From NCBI GenBank assembly GCA_037783415.1, contig JAZGTN010000212.1, positions 434,001 to 498,000 of the forward strand: a stretch of DNA of 64,000 nt, written 5' to 3'. Below are positions 37,704 through 50,748 of the stretch, in pieces (the stretch's first letter is position 1; every line of letters begins with the position of its first letter). Origin of the DNA: Leptasterias polaris. Its lineage: Eukaryota; Echinodermata; Asteroidea; Forcipulatida; Asteriidae. The notes beneath the pieces were generated by a model. It was not told the DNA's origin, did not search any database, and worked only from the letters and a program-made list of their open reading frames with translations. A program made the position numbers and the translations under genes.

Positions 37704-39112
37704 ATACAACTAGCCAGGAATTTTTCGGTGGGGGGGGCACAGGGGGGGGGCATTGCTTCCAAGTGGGGGGGCCCAGGGAAAATGGGTTTGTCAGTGGTGG
37801 GGGTCATGTACTCTTAGCCCTAGAACTTTGAGGTTTGATCCGCTATCGTCTCCACGAACCTCCATAGAGTGACATATACAAAATCCTATTCGAAACTTTT
37901 TGCCCTCACGTTTATGCACCTGGAGTTCTCTTTTGAAACCGGATCTCGCAAAAATTAGGCTCTACGTGTTCTTAATTCTCACAGTGAGCTCGGTGCGGGT
38001 CCAGAAAATCCACTCCTCAAAAAAAAGTAAAATGCTCACCGTTTTTCAGAATCCTCCATTAGCAATATTAATGGCCGCCGCCGTAATTTATAAATGGTAT
38101 GTTGCGCGCTACGCTGGTAACGATAACCGAACGGTACATGTACAGAATATTGGTTTATATAGGCCGTATACCGGTAATCAATGCAGCACGCAACGCTTGT
38201 CGTATAGTGCGTTCGATTAGCTTCCCCGTGTGTACCGGGGATTTACAAGCGTGTAAGCCACGCAACGAGGCTAATCGAACGCCGTGGTGTTTTCGCTTGG
38301 CACTCTGGGAAAATTAAGGTCAAACGTTTTTGCGTAGCGGTAGAACTTACAAAAGTGTAAGCTCTGTCGTCTGCTCACTTGGAAAATGTCGATGTCCGTA
38401 ACGACACAATTTAATTATAAAATATAAGTACACAATCACCATCTGTTTGTTTTTCTGGAAGTACGTTTCCTTTCCATTCCCCATAATTTTGTTTCATGAC
38501 GATAAATCTGTGTCTTTGTGTACTTTTGAACTCACGTCAAATTCAACTTGTCCCCGCCATCTTGGTATGATGCGTCATTACACCTGGGCATCCACCAGAG
38601 ACCCGCTCGCGAGCTGGGGTTGTGGTGGCTTACACCCGGGGCAGACACGAGTATCACGTGATGGCTAATCGAACGCTCTCGTGTAAGTTTTAGTTACACG
38701 TGTAAGCTAATCGAACGCACCCACAATTATGACCGTCTTATGTTTATACACGTGAACCGCTGGTGTACCGTTACCAGCGTCGCGTGCAGCACACCAACTG
38801 TTCATTCCGCTGCATTGCATTGATCAACACTTCGGCGCGCGCGCTTCCGTGGTTATAGCGACAATCCCCACCGCATAAGTTAAACAATATTTGCTTGAAA
38901 TACGATTAAAGTTTTTAAAAACTTTATGTGAAGTCCTTCAAATAGCAGATGTAGTTGTTTTTATAATGTTTTGTTTTCATTCTTTTAACTTTCTTTTTGT
39001 GTGGGCACTTTCGCGATTTTTTTCGTGGGGGGCACCTACCTGGGGGGGCACTGGAAATTTGTGGGGGGGGGCACGTGCCCCCCCAGGCCCCCCCTTGGCT
39101 ACGCCACTGCTT
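37704..39112. mobile_element. Non-autonomous transposon with G-rich ends
   Basis: The right end, reversed, reads CAGTGGCGTAGCCAAGGGG followed by G-runs. The left end has a degenerate CTAGCCAGGAATTTTTCGG followed by G-runs. The interior (37900-38900) is mixed single-copy-looking DNA with a nested foldback at 38208-38720. No transposase is recognised. Confidence 0.55.
38208..38720. mobile_element. Nested foldback element
   Basis: GTGCGTTCGATTAGCTTCCC at the left and GTAAGCTAATCGAACGCAC at the right are terminal inverted repeats of about 17 bp. Extra GCTAATCGAACG copies lie inside at 38270 and 38663. Confidence 0.65.
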
Positions 39113-40279
39113 GTATGCAAATAATTTCAACAAAATCAAATTATTAAACAACACGTAACTGGTACTTCTCTGTTTTAGTATACCAACATGTCATTTTGTG
39201 TTATCACCCACTTATCTGTAGTAAAGTGTATTTAAGTTGAGTCAATACACTGATGAGCTACAAAGAAGTAATCAAACAGTCTAGTTTTGTGACAGGAAGC
39301 GTTTGTGTACATAACCAAAACAATGTGTAAACAAAAGAGTGTGTCCATGTGTTAATATCTTAATAGAGCATGGAGATAGTAAAACAATCAAAGAGTATGA
39401 AAGTTGGAACTTATTACATCATTATAAATATAATACTTCATTGACCAGACTTAAAAAGAATTCATGGCCCATTTATGCAGATTTTTAGTTTTTCTTTCTT
39501 TCTTTTTGTCTCTTTTTCTCTGAATGAATTTTGACAAATGATGAAACATTTCAAAACGAAAAAATGTACACAAACTTTGGCATTTATGCCATGGACACTT
39601 CAGAAAATACCTGTAACAATCATGCAAAATTGTTTGTACATGGCTAATGGATGGGATCCAGACATTAACTTTTTTAAAGGTTTTAATTAACAACCACTAA
39701 TTATTGGCGGATTTTGTCGTGCAAAATACCTTCAAAGAAAGCTTGTAACTTTCTTGAATCTATAAAAATAGCTATTCAAGATTTTAGTATAAAATTGTTT
39801 GGTCAATTCAGGTAAAACAATTTTGGACCTACATGTAGCATCTTTAGTGTACAATGCACATCACACTATACACTTCAATACATGTAGTAATAAATGTACA
39901 GCATCGATTTAGAGAATACAACCCTGCAGTCCTACAGTACAGTGTTTGTCGGAATATCACATCAGTCCCATTATCCAATATTAGACAGATAGATATGTTT
40001 TTATTCTTACGCTGCCTTTTCTGTCATTTGTCAAAGTCAGAATCAAGTGCACCATATGAACAGTTTTGTTTTATTTTTCAGTCATGCCCTCCCGTGTTGG
40101 GTTGGGATTTGAAGTAATCTTTCAAACCTGGTTCATTTAAATTTATAGAATTGTTCAAAAGTAAAAAAAAAAAAACAGTGCCAATTCCTTCTACATGTAG
40201 TTTTGTGTTTAATTGTCAAATTAAAGGATTCAGAAGGATTTGGGGCCAGTAGGCCCATTAAAAAAATTGCATATCACTT
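39113..40279. other. Intergenic, no gene recognised
   Basis: AT-rich sequence with short frames and no clear repeat. Confidence 0.4.
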
Positions 40280-40466
40280 GGCCTGGGCGACTTGTGAAAT
40301 TCACTACCCGACTATTCGCATCAATAGTCGCGACTTTGACACTAGTCTTGACTATTTTTTAAGTAGTCCTAGTGGCGGGTAGTTGGAAAGTGGTAGTGGC
40401 GATAGGACATATTGTACATTTGTAGCAGTCAATAGTCTTGACTTTTGACACTCGCCGCCCAGGCCT
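40280..40466. repeat. Foldback element, about 190 bp
   Basis: GGCCTGGGCGACTTGTGAAA at the left pairs with GACACTCGCCGCCCAGGCC at the right, and ATAGTCGCGACTTTGACACT and AATAGTCTTGACTTTTGACA recur inside. Confidence 0.55.
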
Positions 40467-40657
40467 ACTATCACTAGGTCAGGCATTCCAATCTTATCCA
40501 AGTCTAAACATGGGAGAAGAGGAAACTGGATGACTGAGGCCACACTGTGGCGTCTGTAATGGTCTTAATAATGTAAAGGAAGGGCACCTCTATGATAATG
40601 AACATTTTGTACTGGAACCTGGAACATCTCGTGGGGCACCGAGGCAATAATCAGGGG

Positions 40658-41009
40658 CAGGGCTCTAAATTAACACTGGACCGCAGGCCCGAGGTCAGTG
40701 ATTTCAGCATTGGGCCAGTAAACTCACAACTGGACAAGCCAAGTGGTCTTGTGTTTTCCAATTGAAAAATTGGGTTCAATGTGTAATACCTTTTTGAAAA
40801 ATGTTGGCCATGAGTCTGATAAATATCTTTCAATTCAAGTATTGAATTTTGAAATATAACACGTACGTGTAAGACAAATGAAATAGATCTCCTCTCAGGG
40901 CCTGTTTAACTCATTTTGTTTATTGTCTTGTAAAATAAACTCTGGTCAAGTAAAACATTTTAGCTACAAGCCCAGCGGTCTTGTGGATTTTCCTCCAAAT
41001 TAGAGCCTG
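40658..41009 (-). repeat. MITE family B copy, minus orientation
   Basis: CAGGGCTCTAAATTAACACT at the left and CAAATTAGAGCCTG at the right. Flanks TCAGGGGCA and TCTGGGGCA look like a diverged target duplication. Confidence 0.7.
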
Positions 41010-43579
41010 TCTGGGGCATGGAGGCAACTGCCTCCATTAACCCTAAGTTTAAGGCCTGCATTAAAATGTACAACTTACGTACACTTTCCACGAGTAGAAA
41101 TTTTTTGTTTTACACGTAGATTCGGTTTATTAGTTATCACATTGCATTGTTTTATGTACAATCGGAAATTTCATCAATCCCACAACTCCAGGGTTTAATG
41201 ACTCTAATGACTAACCAGTAGCATGACCAGTTAACTTATCATTTCACTAGTCAACCATTTTCCCCCATTTTTCCCCCCAAATGTCCATGGTAATTGCATT
41301 GATTTATTGCAAACATCACACTAGCCCATCTCTTTCCAATACTGGGGGTAGGACATATATTAAAGTGTTTTTTAAGTGAAAAATTTACTTTTAACACAAT
41401 TATAACATGTCTCTATGTGCAATTGCTGTTGCTCAACACTGGTTGTCGTAAAATCAAAATAGGCCTGACTTTCTAACACTTCTTGATTCGGTATGGTGAC
41501 ATTGATTTTAATGATGAACACAAAAGATGGCTTCACAATGTTACAAATAACAAATGTCAACTGATTTTTTTTGTAATGAAGAAAAACAATTCCTCTAAAC
41601 TCGTCGATTTTTTCTTTAACTTTTATAATTTTATTAGTTGGGGATTTATAAGGGTATTTTTTTAAGTGTTTACAAAAATATGTTCGAATGATGTTTTTAC
41701 ATTGTATACGAACATTTAACTAAATGCCTGCTTCAAATCAATAATAACTAAAAATGTTAATTTATGAGAACAAATTATTTCAAAACTTGACAAAATAAAA
41801 CATAAAATACCACCAGGTAAAAGAAAAAATTATAATAATCAAGTATATAATGTAGAGATATAATATTAATACTGGGGAAAAGAGTTGTTAATTTTCATGT
41901 ACGATTTATCTGATAAATAAATTATAATTTTATTTTTATGTAAACAAATAATTTGATCACAAAGTAATACTAATAGTAAAAAATATATAAAATAATAATA
42001 AGGAAAAAATTAAAAAAGAAAACCCAAAGAACATAAAGAATGCACTCCTAACACTAAAAAAATAAAACAGAAAATCCACTACAATTGAATCGTGTATGAA
42101 TATCAGCGACTAATCAGTAAAGTTCATTGTGCAATTTATTGTAGGCCTGAGTGTACCCGTACGTTATGATACTGTCTGTACATGTACCGTACATGTGTCA
42201 ACAATGCAAAATGTCCATATGCCACAACCCTGACGACAACACACAAAGCACTGTTATTTGACATCTGCTCCCAATAAAAATACACCACAAAGAAATCAGA
42301 CAATGGCCAACAAAAAACTCAAAGACAAGCCCGTTTGTTAAACCAGCAATTATTACGAACTCGCACAATATGACATATAGTCCAGTATTGTGTGGCAAAC
42401 TCAGAATAATTTTACAGTAAACTGTGTTTATGAACGGGGGGAAAAGAACAACGCCAATGCCCGTACGTTTGAAGGCAGAGCCAGCCGAACAAAGCGCCGT
42501 CAAAACTACACACACGGCCCCAGCCGTTCATGTCAAATCCACGCTGTAAAAATATCCCCGACTCGACAGCGTTGTGATCCTTTATTGGCAATCACCGAAA
42601 CACAACAAAATCTAACCCCGATTTCCCCCAATCTACGCGGCTGATATATGTTCTTGATGAAGAAAACCATGAAGGTAAGTATATTCAATACACTCATGAT
42701 GAGCATAAACATAACATAATCATCATCAGTGATATTATTACTTGCAATGTCAAATTAAAAATAAATAACACGTGCGCTTATAAATTATGTTAATAATTTT
42801 AATAAGACCAAAACGTACTAATTACAATTCGGTCTACTTACCCAAAAGTCCTTCGTGAAGTTTGCAAATGAGATGCAGACTTGATGATGGGTAGAAATAA
42901 TAAGGCGTTCTCCTAACTGTTGATTGTCTTATTCCCCTCCAACCTGGGAGTTTAGCATGGGAATCACCAAGGAAAAAAATAGTCTAAGAATTGCTTGATA
43001 GATCCAGGGGCCCCAGCGAGCCACGGCGGCCCTGCTCAGGCCCTGTTTTTCATAAATCCGACTCACAATAATCCACGTGCCACGGTCAATAAATTATGCT
43101 AATTACTAACATTATTAGATCATTAATTCCGGCCCCATTTTGTCTTCAGAATATCGCGAGTCAGTTGATAATAACGGCGGAAACTTCTGCTTCTCAGCAC
43201 ACGGTGAAATTGGCGAGGAAAAGCGGTGGAAAATGGGAGCGTGGTGCTCGATTACAAGCAATGCGTGGATTGTCTTGTACAATATGTTAATGTCATATTA
43301 CGTATGCGGAATGACCAACACGTTACGACCGCTATAGTAATACGCTAAATATTTAAGTAGGACTAATTAGTCCAAGAACACATACAAATCCATTCATAAA
43401 TTATTCCAGTAACTTCAAAAGTAAAATTATAACTTCGAATATAACACGAGTACTTATTGTTCGAATAAATTTTGAGGGACACCATTATTTATTATTTGAT
43501 GTTAAAATATAGTAGCGGAGGAATATCATACATTATTTATATGCAAATGAGAAATGTTACATATTCATTGTAAACCAAG
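41010..43579. other. Upstream region of VPS41
   Basis: 41100-42400 is very AT-rich with no gene. 42420-43330 is more balanced; ATGAAG followed by GTAAGT at 42670 resembles a splice donor, but no partner is evident. A possible noncoding 5' exon or promoter remains open. Confidence 0.35.
43086..43130. promoter_or_regulatory. Candidate POU/homeodomain binding cluster upstream of VPS41
   Basis: Contains ATTATGCTAATTA (43093-43105) followed by ACATTATTAGATCATTAATT, about 0.45 kb before the VPS41 start codon. The motifs are seen; binding is inferred. Confidence 0.25.
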
Positions 43580-43627
43580 ATGGCGGATTCCAGTGAACTC
43601 TCAGTGCTGCCAGTGGAAGAACGGGAG
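43580..43627 (+). CDS. VPS41: VPS41 exon 1 (start)
   Basis: MADSSELSVLPVEERE then GTAAAC donor, phase 0. AAGATGG places the ATG in a good initiation context. The residues are not conserved with human beyond the start, as expected for this tail. Confidence 0.8.
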
Positions 43628-46600
43628 GTAAACAGACATGTCATTTGTTGTTTCTGGTGTAGTTTCTATCTATGAATACGTGTGCTGGTTAACAGTTGTT
43701 TATGACAATAATTTAGCAAGTTTGATGCTCTAGGAATTGTCTGTAATGTTTAAAACGGAAATAGAAAGTGACGATATGTGCCTGTGTGGTGACTTTGTGT
43801 GTGTGGGATGGGGGGTACGCGTACGCGTACGGTGGGTTGACACTCCGTTCAGGACAGCAGTTATCCTCCCCTGTCCGGTTTTCGATGTAGTATGCCTTTT
43901 TCTTTGAATTGACAAAAAAATAAAAAAATATTCCATAATCAACTGATGCCCTAATTACCTCCTTTGTTTATAAGAAATATGCAAACATATATTAAAACGT
44001 GATGGACATTGAAACTTTCACACCACGCACCGATCTTCGATGACTTCAATAGCGTCCCATTTGTTTTGAGTTTGACCTGTTTTCGATGCAAACAAGAAAG
44101 TATGGTGTCCGGGTGAAGCCATACGTGGAAGAAACATCTGCAGTGACTACAAGTGTTCTGTGAGACTTAGTGTATGACTCTATAGCCAGCAGTTTTCTTC
44201 CTTTTATTCAACATATTTTTTATTTAGTTTTAAAAATAACCATGGTATTTTTCAAAAATAATTTCCCCAGAATGCTCAGCAGAATGTTCAGTCACATGAT
44301 TTGATCATCAAGAATTGTGAATTGAAAAAGTGTTTGATGAAACTTTTTCGGTGGGAATTTTTTTTTTATGGCCCCGACAGTATGACATATTTTTGTACCT
44401 TGCAGAAATGCCTAAAATACCACAACTTTTTGCATTTACAAGTGCAACTAACCAGTGGAGCCTTACATGTTTCTAAGTTTTGGTCAAAGGAGAGGAGACT
44501 CTTTGCTTGGCAAGTCAAACCACAAAAATTGTATCTAGGGACTGTTTACATCGCGCGCAGAGAGGTAAAAGATTTGCCTCGATTTCAGGGACGCCCTGAA
44601 TACAGGGCGTCCTACGATACAGTAGTATAGTGGAATCCGTATAGTTCACACATGTATCTGCGTACGTATGCTACAACAACCCAAGAAAGGTTGTGGCAGA
44701 GATTTATTCGTGCATGTATTACTGTGGGTACACTTGATTTATTGTGTTATTTTCATGCTTGAATGTCACACTACAGGAAGAGATACGGGCCAAATAATTC
44801 TAGTGTTCACGTATTCTCAATTCTGCATACTTGAACCAACCATGGCAAAGAAGCAAGATTGTAAGTTTTTCTTGCTAAATGAAAAGTCAAGCATCATCAA
44901 GATTGACGTGCCAGTAGGAAGAAAACAAAATATTGAACAAGAACCTTGAGCGATTGAGGGGGGGATCCTTGCTTGTATTTCCTCTCTGTCAGCCTGCTTT
45001 CTGCTCTCTCGAAAATTAACTCATTTGACTTGTTGTGGTCATTCCATTGGTTTCACGCTTCATTGCAAATGCAATTCTTTGAATTGGGAAAAGATGCCAA
45101 ATTCGACTATCATGTTTTCAATCTCTGTGACAAAAAATATGAATTACCCATTAAATATAAAATGGGGTTTACTTTTCTTTGTCAGATAAATGACAAAGAG
45201 CAAGGTCAAAACAAGTGATAAAGTGGCGGTCTGACCCAGGATCATATTAAATCTTGGCTTGTTTTGTATTTTGCCTGGAAATTCTAAATGATAAAGAATC
45301 TGCAAGGTTAAACAATATTGGAAATGAACTATTTTCTTTCCCTTCCATCTGTGATGTGACAAGAAGTGTTTTGAATAAAATGATTGCTGTTTATGATCAC
45401 GAAATACAAAAATATTGCAGAGATTTTACCCATCAACAATATAATCATTAATCCTAAAAATGTCTTGTAATGTGCTGAGCTAAATTTGGGAGTAAATCCA
45501 AGTTATTTACTTGTATGCTCAGCTCTTAAAAAGACACTTTTCTTGTTTATCTTAATCATCCTATAACATAACAGGAAGAATCAGAAAATGACGATGAAGG
45601 GATTGAGAGCGAATCAGATGATGAAGATGACAGCATCGAGTCAGAAGAACCTAAATTGAAATATGAAAGAATACGCAACACTTTGGAGGACATCCTAAAC
45701 AAGGACGCTGCAAGCTGTATGGCCGTTCATACCAAGGTGAGGCCAGGGTCCCATATCAAGTCCCGAAACCACCTTCCCCCCCCATACCAGACCCAAACAT
45801 CCCAACACCAATACCAAACCAAACATCCCCCATACCCAAACCAAACCACCTTCCCCCACACCCACCCCCACACCCACCTAACCTTCCCCCCCCCCCCACC
45901 CCCACACCCACCCCACCTTCCCCCACACCCACCCCCACACCCACCCCACCTTCCCCCCACCTTCCCCACCTTCCCCCACCTTCCCCCACACCCACCCCAA
46001 ACCAAACCACCTTCCCCCACACCAAACCACCTTCCCCCACACCAAACCACCTTCCCCCACACCCACCCCAAACCACCTTCCCCCACACCCACCCCAAACC
46101 ACCTTCCCCCACACCCACCCCAAACCACCTTCCCCCACACCCACCCCAAACCACCTTCCCCCACACCCACCCCAAACCACCTTCCCCCACACCCACCCCA
46201 AACCAAACCACCTTCCCCCACACCAGACCCAAACATCCCCCATACCCAAACCAAACCACCTTCCCTCACACCCACCCCAAACCAAACCACCTTCCCCAGT
46301 ACCAGACCCAAACATCCCCCATACCCACCCCAAACCACCTTCCCCAACACCCACCCCAAACCACCTTCCCCAACACCCACCCCAAACCACCTTCCCCCAC
46401 ACCCACCCCAAACCAAACCACTTTCCCCCACACCCACCCCAAACCAAACTCAGAATCTGATGTGTTTTATCTCTTGCTTATAGTTCATGGCAGTGGGCAC
46501 ACACTGGGGCATGGTGCATGTACTTGATCTCCAAGGTAACAACATAGAGGGCAAGGAATTTGCCAAGGTAAGGTCAAAGGTCATTCAGGGTAAGGGTGGA

Positions 46601-49600
46601 CGATATGACGATATTATCGTCGCGATACAATATTGAAACAATATCGTATCGTCGCGAACAATATTGAAACAATATCGACAATGTCGATGATGGTTTTAAA
46701 AAATATTGAAATATCGCGATATTATATAAAATAGACGATATGGTTTTAAAGAAAGCTTTATCATGCTTTTTCCGTTCAAAGGGTTCCAATTTTTGTAGGC
46801 CATTCAATAATTTGGACGGCGACCAGACCTCAATATTTGTAAACGCTAGGTTTTTTTTTATGTAAATGCCGCAAAATCAGACTCAGTTGAATGAATTGGG
46901 GCTTTAGAATTGTATATAGAAGGAAACCGGTCCCATTGTGTACGTCTTCCCATCTAGCCATGGTTGTCTTTCTTCGTGGTATCGCCGAACGTGATCGGCA
47001 CAGGCTGATTGGCTGATTTCTGACTGGCCGCTTTCCGATTGGCCGAAATTCACTAGATTGGCGTGAATAATTATGACATCATGCTTCTCACAGCGCTGCC
47101 ATTCAATAGTATTTATCACCTCGATCCCGCGGATGTGCTTGCTCCTAACTTAGTAAACTTTATAGTAAGGGGGTGAAGGAAGGGCGTGTAGCCGTGGGAG
47201 CGAAAAGGCGAGGGAAATTCCCTTGATGAGAAATCACTGCGTGGTCGGGGAAACGTCGGGAGAACGTTTCTACATAACACGCACATGTACGGGATCGGAA
47301 TAAACGTCGAGGCACCAGCTTTTAGAGAGCGCAACGTTCAATCGTTGAGGTTATGGATATTAAATTCAGTGATTTTTTTCTCAGCGGTTTATCCATACAG
47401 TCATGTCTTGTTTGTTTATTCTATTGCTCATGTCCTCCTTGCGGTAAAACCGTTTTTCCGTGTTTGAAAATTTTTCACGATATATCGACATATCGGCGAT
47501 ATTAACCCGACGATATATCGCCAGTCCAAATTTACGATATCGTCCAGGGCTAACTCAGGGTTTTACGGTTACATTTCATAGAGATTCAAAGGAGGGAAAA
47601 TGGTTGGCTAAGAGGGTTTTCTGTGCACTGTTTAGACGCGTTTACCACATGATACATAATTGCTGGTTGGCATAGTTTGTCCATCATTCAAAACTACAGT
47701 GGATGATATTGAATGGTCAGACAGTAGGAGGCTTTATTGTGTACTTTGTTGGTGCATTCACCAAATGTTATTATGATTGTGCAGAGTGGCACATTCCACA
47801 CCACAGTGGATGATATATTGATATTAAATGGTCAGACAGTAGGAGGGTTGACTGTGTACTATGTACATGCATTCACCACATGATATCAGATTGCAAGCTG
47901 GCATACTGTATTTATCATCCAAAACCATAGTGGATGATAATGAATGGTCAGACAGTAGGAGGGTTGACCTTGTACTGTGTATATGTATTCACCACATGAT
48001 ATCATATTGCAGGCTGGAACCACAGTGGATGATATCACACATAAGTGTACTGATAAAACCTACATAATACTCTTGTATCCCCAGTGCAATTATTACATCT
48101 ATTGAATAATTATTAACTTGACTATGTCCAATTACAGCACAGTACAACAGTGAACCAGATTAGCTTAGACAGCAATGGCGATTACCTGTCCAGTTGTTCA
48201 GACGATGGGCGGGTAAGTTTTGTTTAGAAGAACTAAGTAGAACTTATTATTGGGCTGAGCAGATAGATCAGAACTAAGCTTATCTGGCAAGTTTTTCTCA
48301 GAGATGCTAAGCACTGCTGTACAGAAACTGGTAATCAACCACAGTGCCATGTTAGTTATACTGATTTTGGCTGGTTCTCTGCTCATTATGTGCTTAGCAA
48401 TATTTTCTTCATGACACCTCTTAACTCTCCTACTACTCTTTGTTATATTTTCCAGCAAGTTAACCAACCATTTGAAAGCACTCAACTGCATTGGTTGTGT
48501 ATGGTGACAGAACTGTGCACATAAGTAACTGTACATATGTGTGTACTGTAAAGATACATTCACCACATGATATCATTTTGTAGGTCTGCATAGTGTACCT
48601 ATCATTCAAAACCACAGTGGATGATATTAAACGGTCAGACAGTAGGAGGGTTAAGAATGGACCATGAAGGTATTGTGTTGATTTTACGGTATACCTCTTG
48701 CATGCTTTGCCCTAGCTATGTCAAACAATGGGAATGCACATGTGTGTTGATCCCAAGCAGGGCTATCGTCCGGTGATGAGTATTCTTTTGACCACATTGA
48801 GGGCGCTGTTTGTCATACGCTGTGTCTATATCAACCACACAAGGGTTCAAAGAATGATCAGTGTTATATTCAATGAAAGTAGTTTGTTTGCTTTGCCTTA
48901 AAAATCTTCTTTTTTCTGTGTTTTTTTCCCAGGTTGCAATCACTGGTCTGTACGAAGATGAGTTCAATCAGATTCAGTCATTTGATTGTCCAGTTAAGGT
49001 AAAGTTTCATATTGTGTCTGGAAAAATCTTTGATTTTGGGTTTAAAAAACCCAATTACTACATCGACTGCAAAGATAGTACCCTCCACTGCCCAGGATAT
49101 AATTTCATAAATCCTGTATAAGCAGAAAAAGGTACTTTAGCAAGTTTTTCTGGGAGCAGACATTAGCTGGGAACCAGTCACAAATGATATATATTACATG
49201 ATATTTTGACTGGTAAGCTGCTTCTGCTAAGCAATATTTTTCTGTGCTAATTAGTAATTTGTTTGTTCGTAATAGCTTTGTGGAATCTGGCCCAGGTTCT
49301 TACCCAGTGTCCCGTAGTTTTCAAATAGATTTGTGGTGTATGCTTGGCTACAGTCAACATTGCAAAACTTGGAGGCAGGGGTTGGGACTTAGGATGGGGT
49401 GTTTCAGATTTGTTCATGGTGTGTTTCAGATTTGTTCATGGTGTGTCATATTGGAACGGTCAAGCGCACTAGACTCGTGTTTCTGATCAGCAGAGTGCTG
49501 GTTCAGGTCCCTGTCATAATACTTATGTCCTTAAGCAGGACACTTGACCATTATTACTTCTCCCTTCAGATGTGGCATAAAGCCGTAGGAGTGTGTGTTG

Positions 49601-50717
49601 TGTAATGCACGTAAAAGAACCCAGTTACACTTATCGCTAGGAGAAGGGGTTCACCCTGGTGTTTCTGACAGTGGCTGCTGAATGCGCCGCAGCACTTTGT
49701 AAACCCTTAGAAGGTGCTACATAAATGGGTCTCCTTACTCAAAGCATAGCTTTGCTTATCCTGCTGAAGAGGGAGAAAAAGCGATCGCTTTGATACGCCC
49801 CTAGGGGTGTGATAAAGCGCTACATAAGAACCCAGTTATATTATTATTATTAAGATGTGGCATGACTTTGATGTTGGATCTACTTTCGTTACTTTTTAGT
49901 CGCTGGCTTTAGATCCGAGGTTTTCAAGACAAAATAGCGGACGTCAGTTTGTAACCGGGAGTGATAAAGTAAGTTTGTAAAATACCAGTCCAGAACCTGG
50001 AGAGGCTATAGCCTCGGTTGCAAAATTGTACATAGGATTAGAGAAACTTTGCATCACGGAGAATGCGATACTGTAAAGTTTGCGTAAACACCATGTACAA
50101 GAAATTTCACTTCTGAAAAGATTGTTGAGTTGTTTAAAACACTGGGTCATTTCATAACCACCACAACTGACGAGAGATTTCTTGTACATGGTGTTATCGC
50201 AAACCTTACTGGATTATGTTCTCTTAGTTCCCATCTAAACTTTACTGATCTGCAGTTTTTAAATTGTGCAACTGTGCAACATTATCATTTTAACCTATTA
50301 GAGACCATAGCGGCCACAAGCGGCTTGTACGAAAACGCCCATAGCTTCCGCAAACGGCCGCAAAGTTTAACCTACTTCTATTCACATAAGGAGGTTAAAG
50401 CAAAGGTCATGGCCATAATTTTCCGATGAAATTATGAAATTAATTATGAAATTTTCCGATGTAGTATGTTGACAGAGTATCCCAATTTCTAAACAAGAAA
50501 CTAACTTTTCTCTTTCGTTTTATTTATGTTGACATTTTTGCTGACAAAATTTCAATAAATATTAGCAATGTCTGGGCGTTTTGTGATGATTATACGGAAA
50601 TGAATGGTCTCTAAAGGGTTAAACTGCCCTCAAAACTCATCTTTTTAAAGTAAATGTTGACCAGTGATATTCAACATACATATTTTGTGTCCCTTTCTTT
50701 GTATCATTTCAAGACTC

Positions 50718-50748
<31 letters not shown>

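Noticed and set aside
42390..42680. A coding exon ending ATGAAG before GTAAGT at 42670
   Set aside because: No in-frame partner exon or known family; the local frame stops at 42644, so at best it is a noncoding exon.
45656..46483. 275-codon Pro-rich protein on the plus strand and Gly/Trp-rich frames on the minus strand
   Set aside because: The plus frame is VPS41 exon 2 reading into the satellite intron. The minus frames are low-complexity satellite translations.
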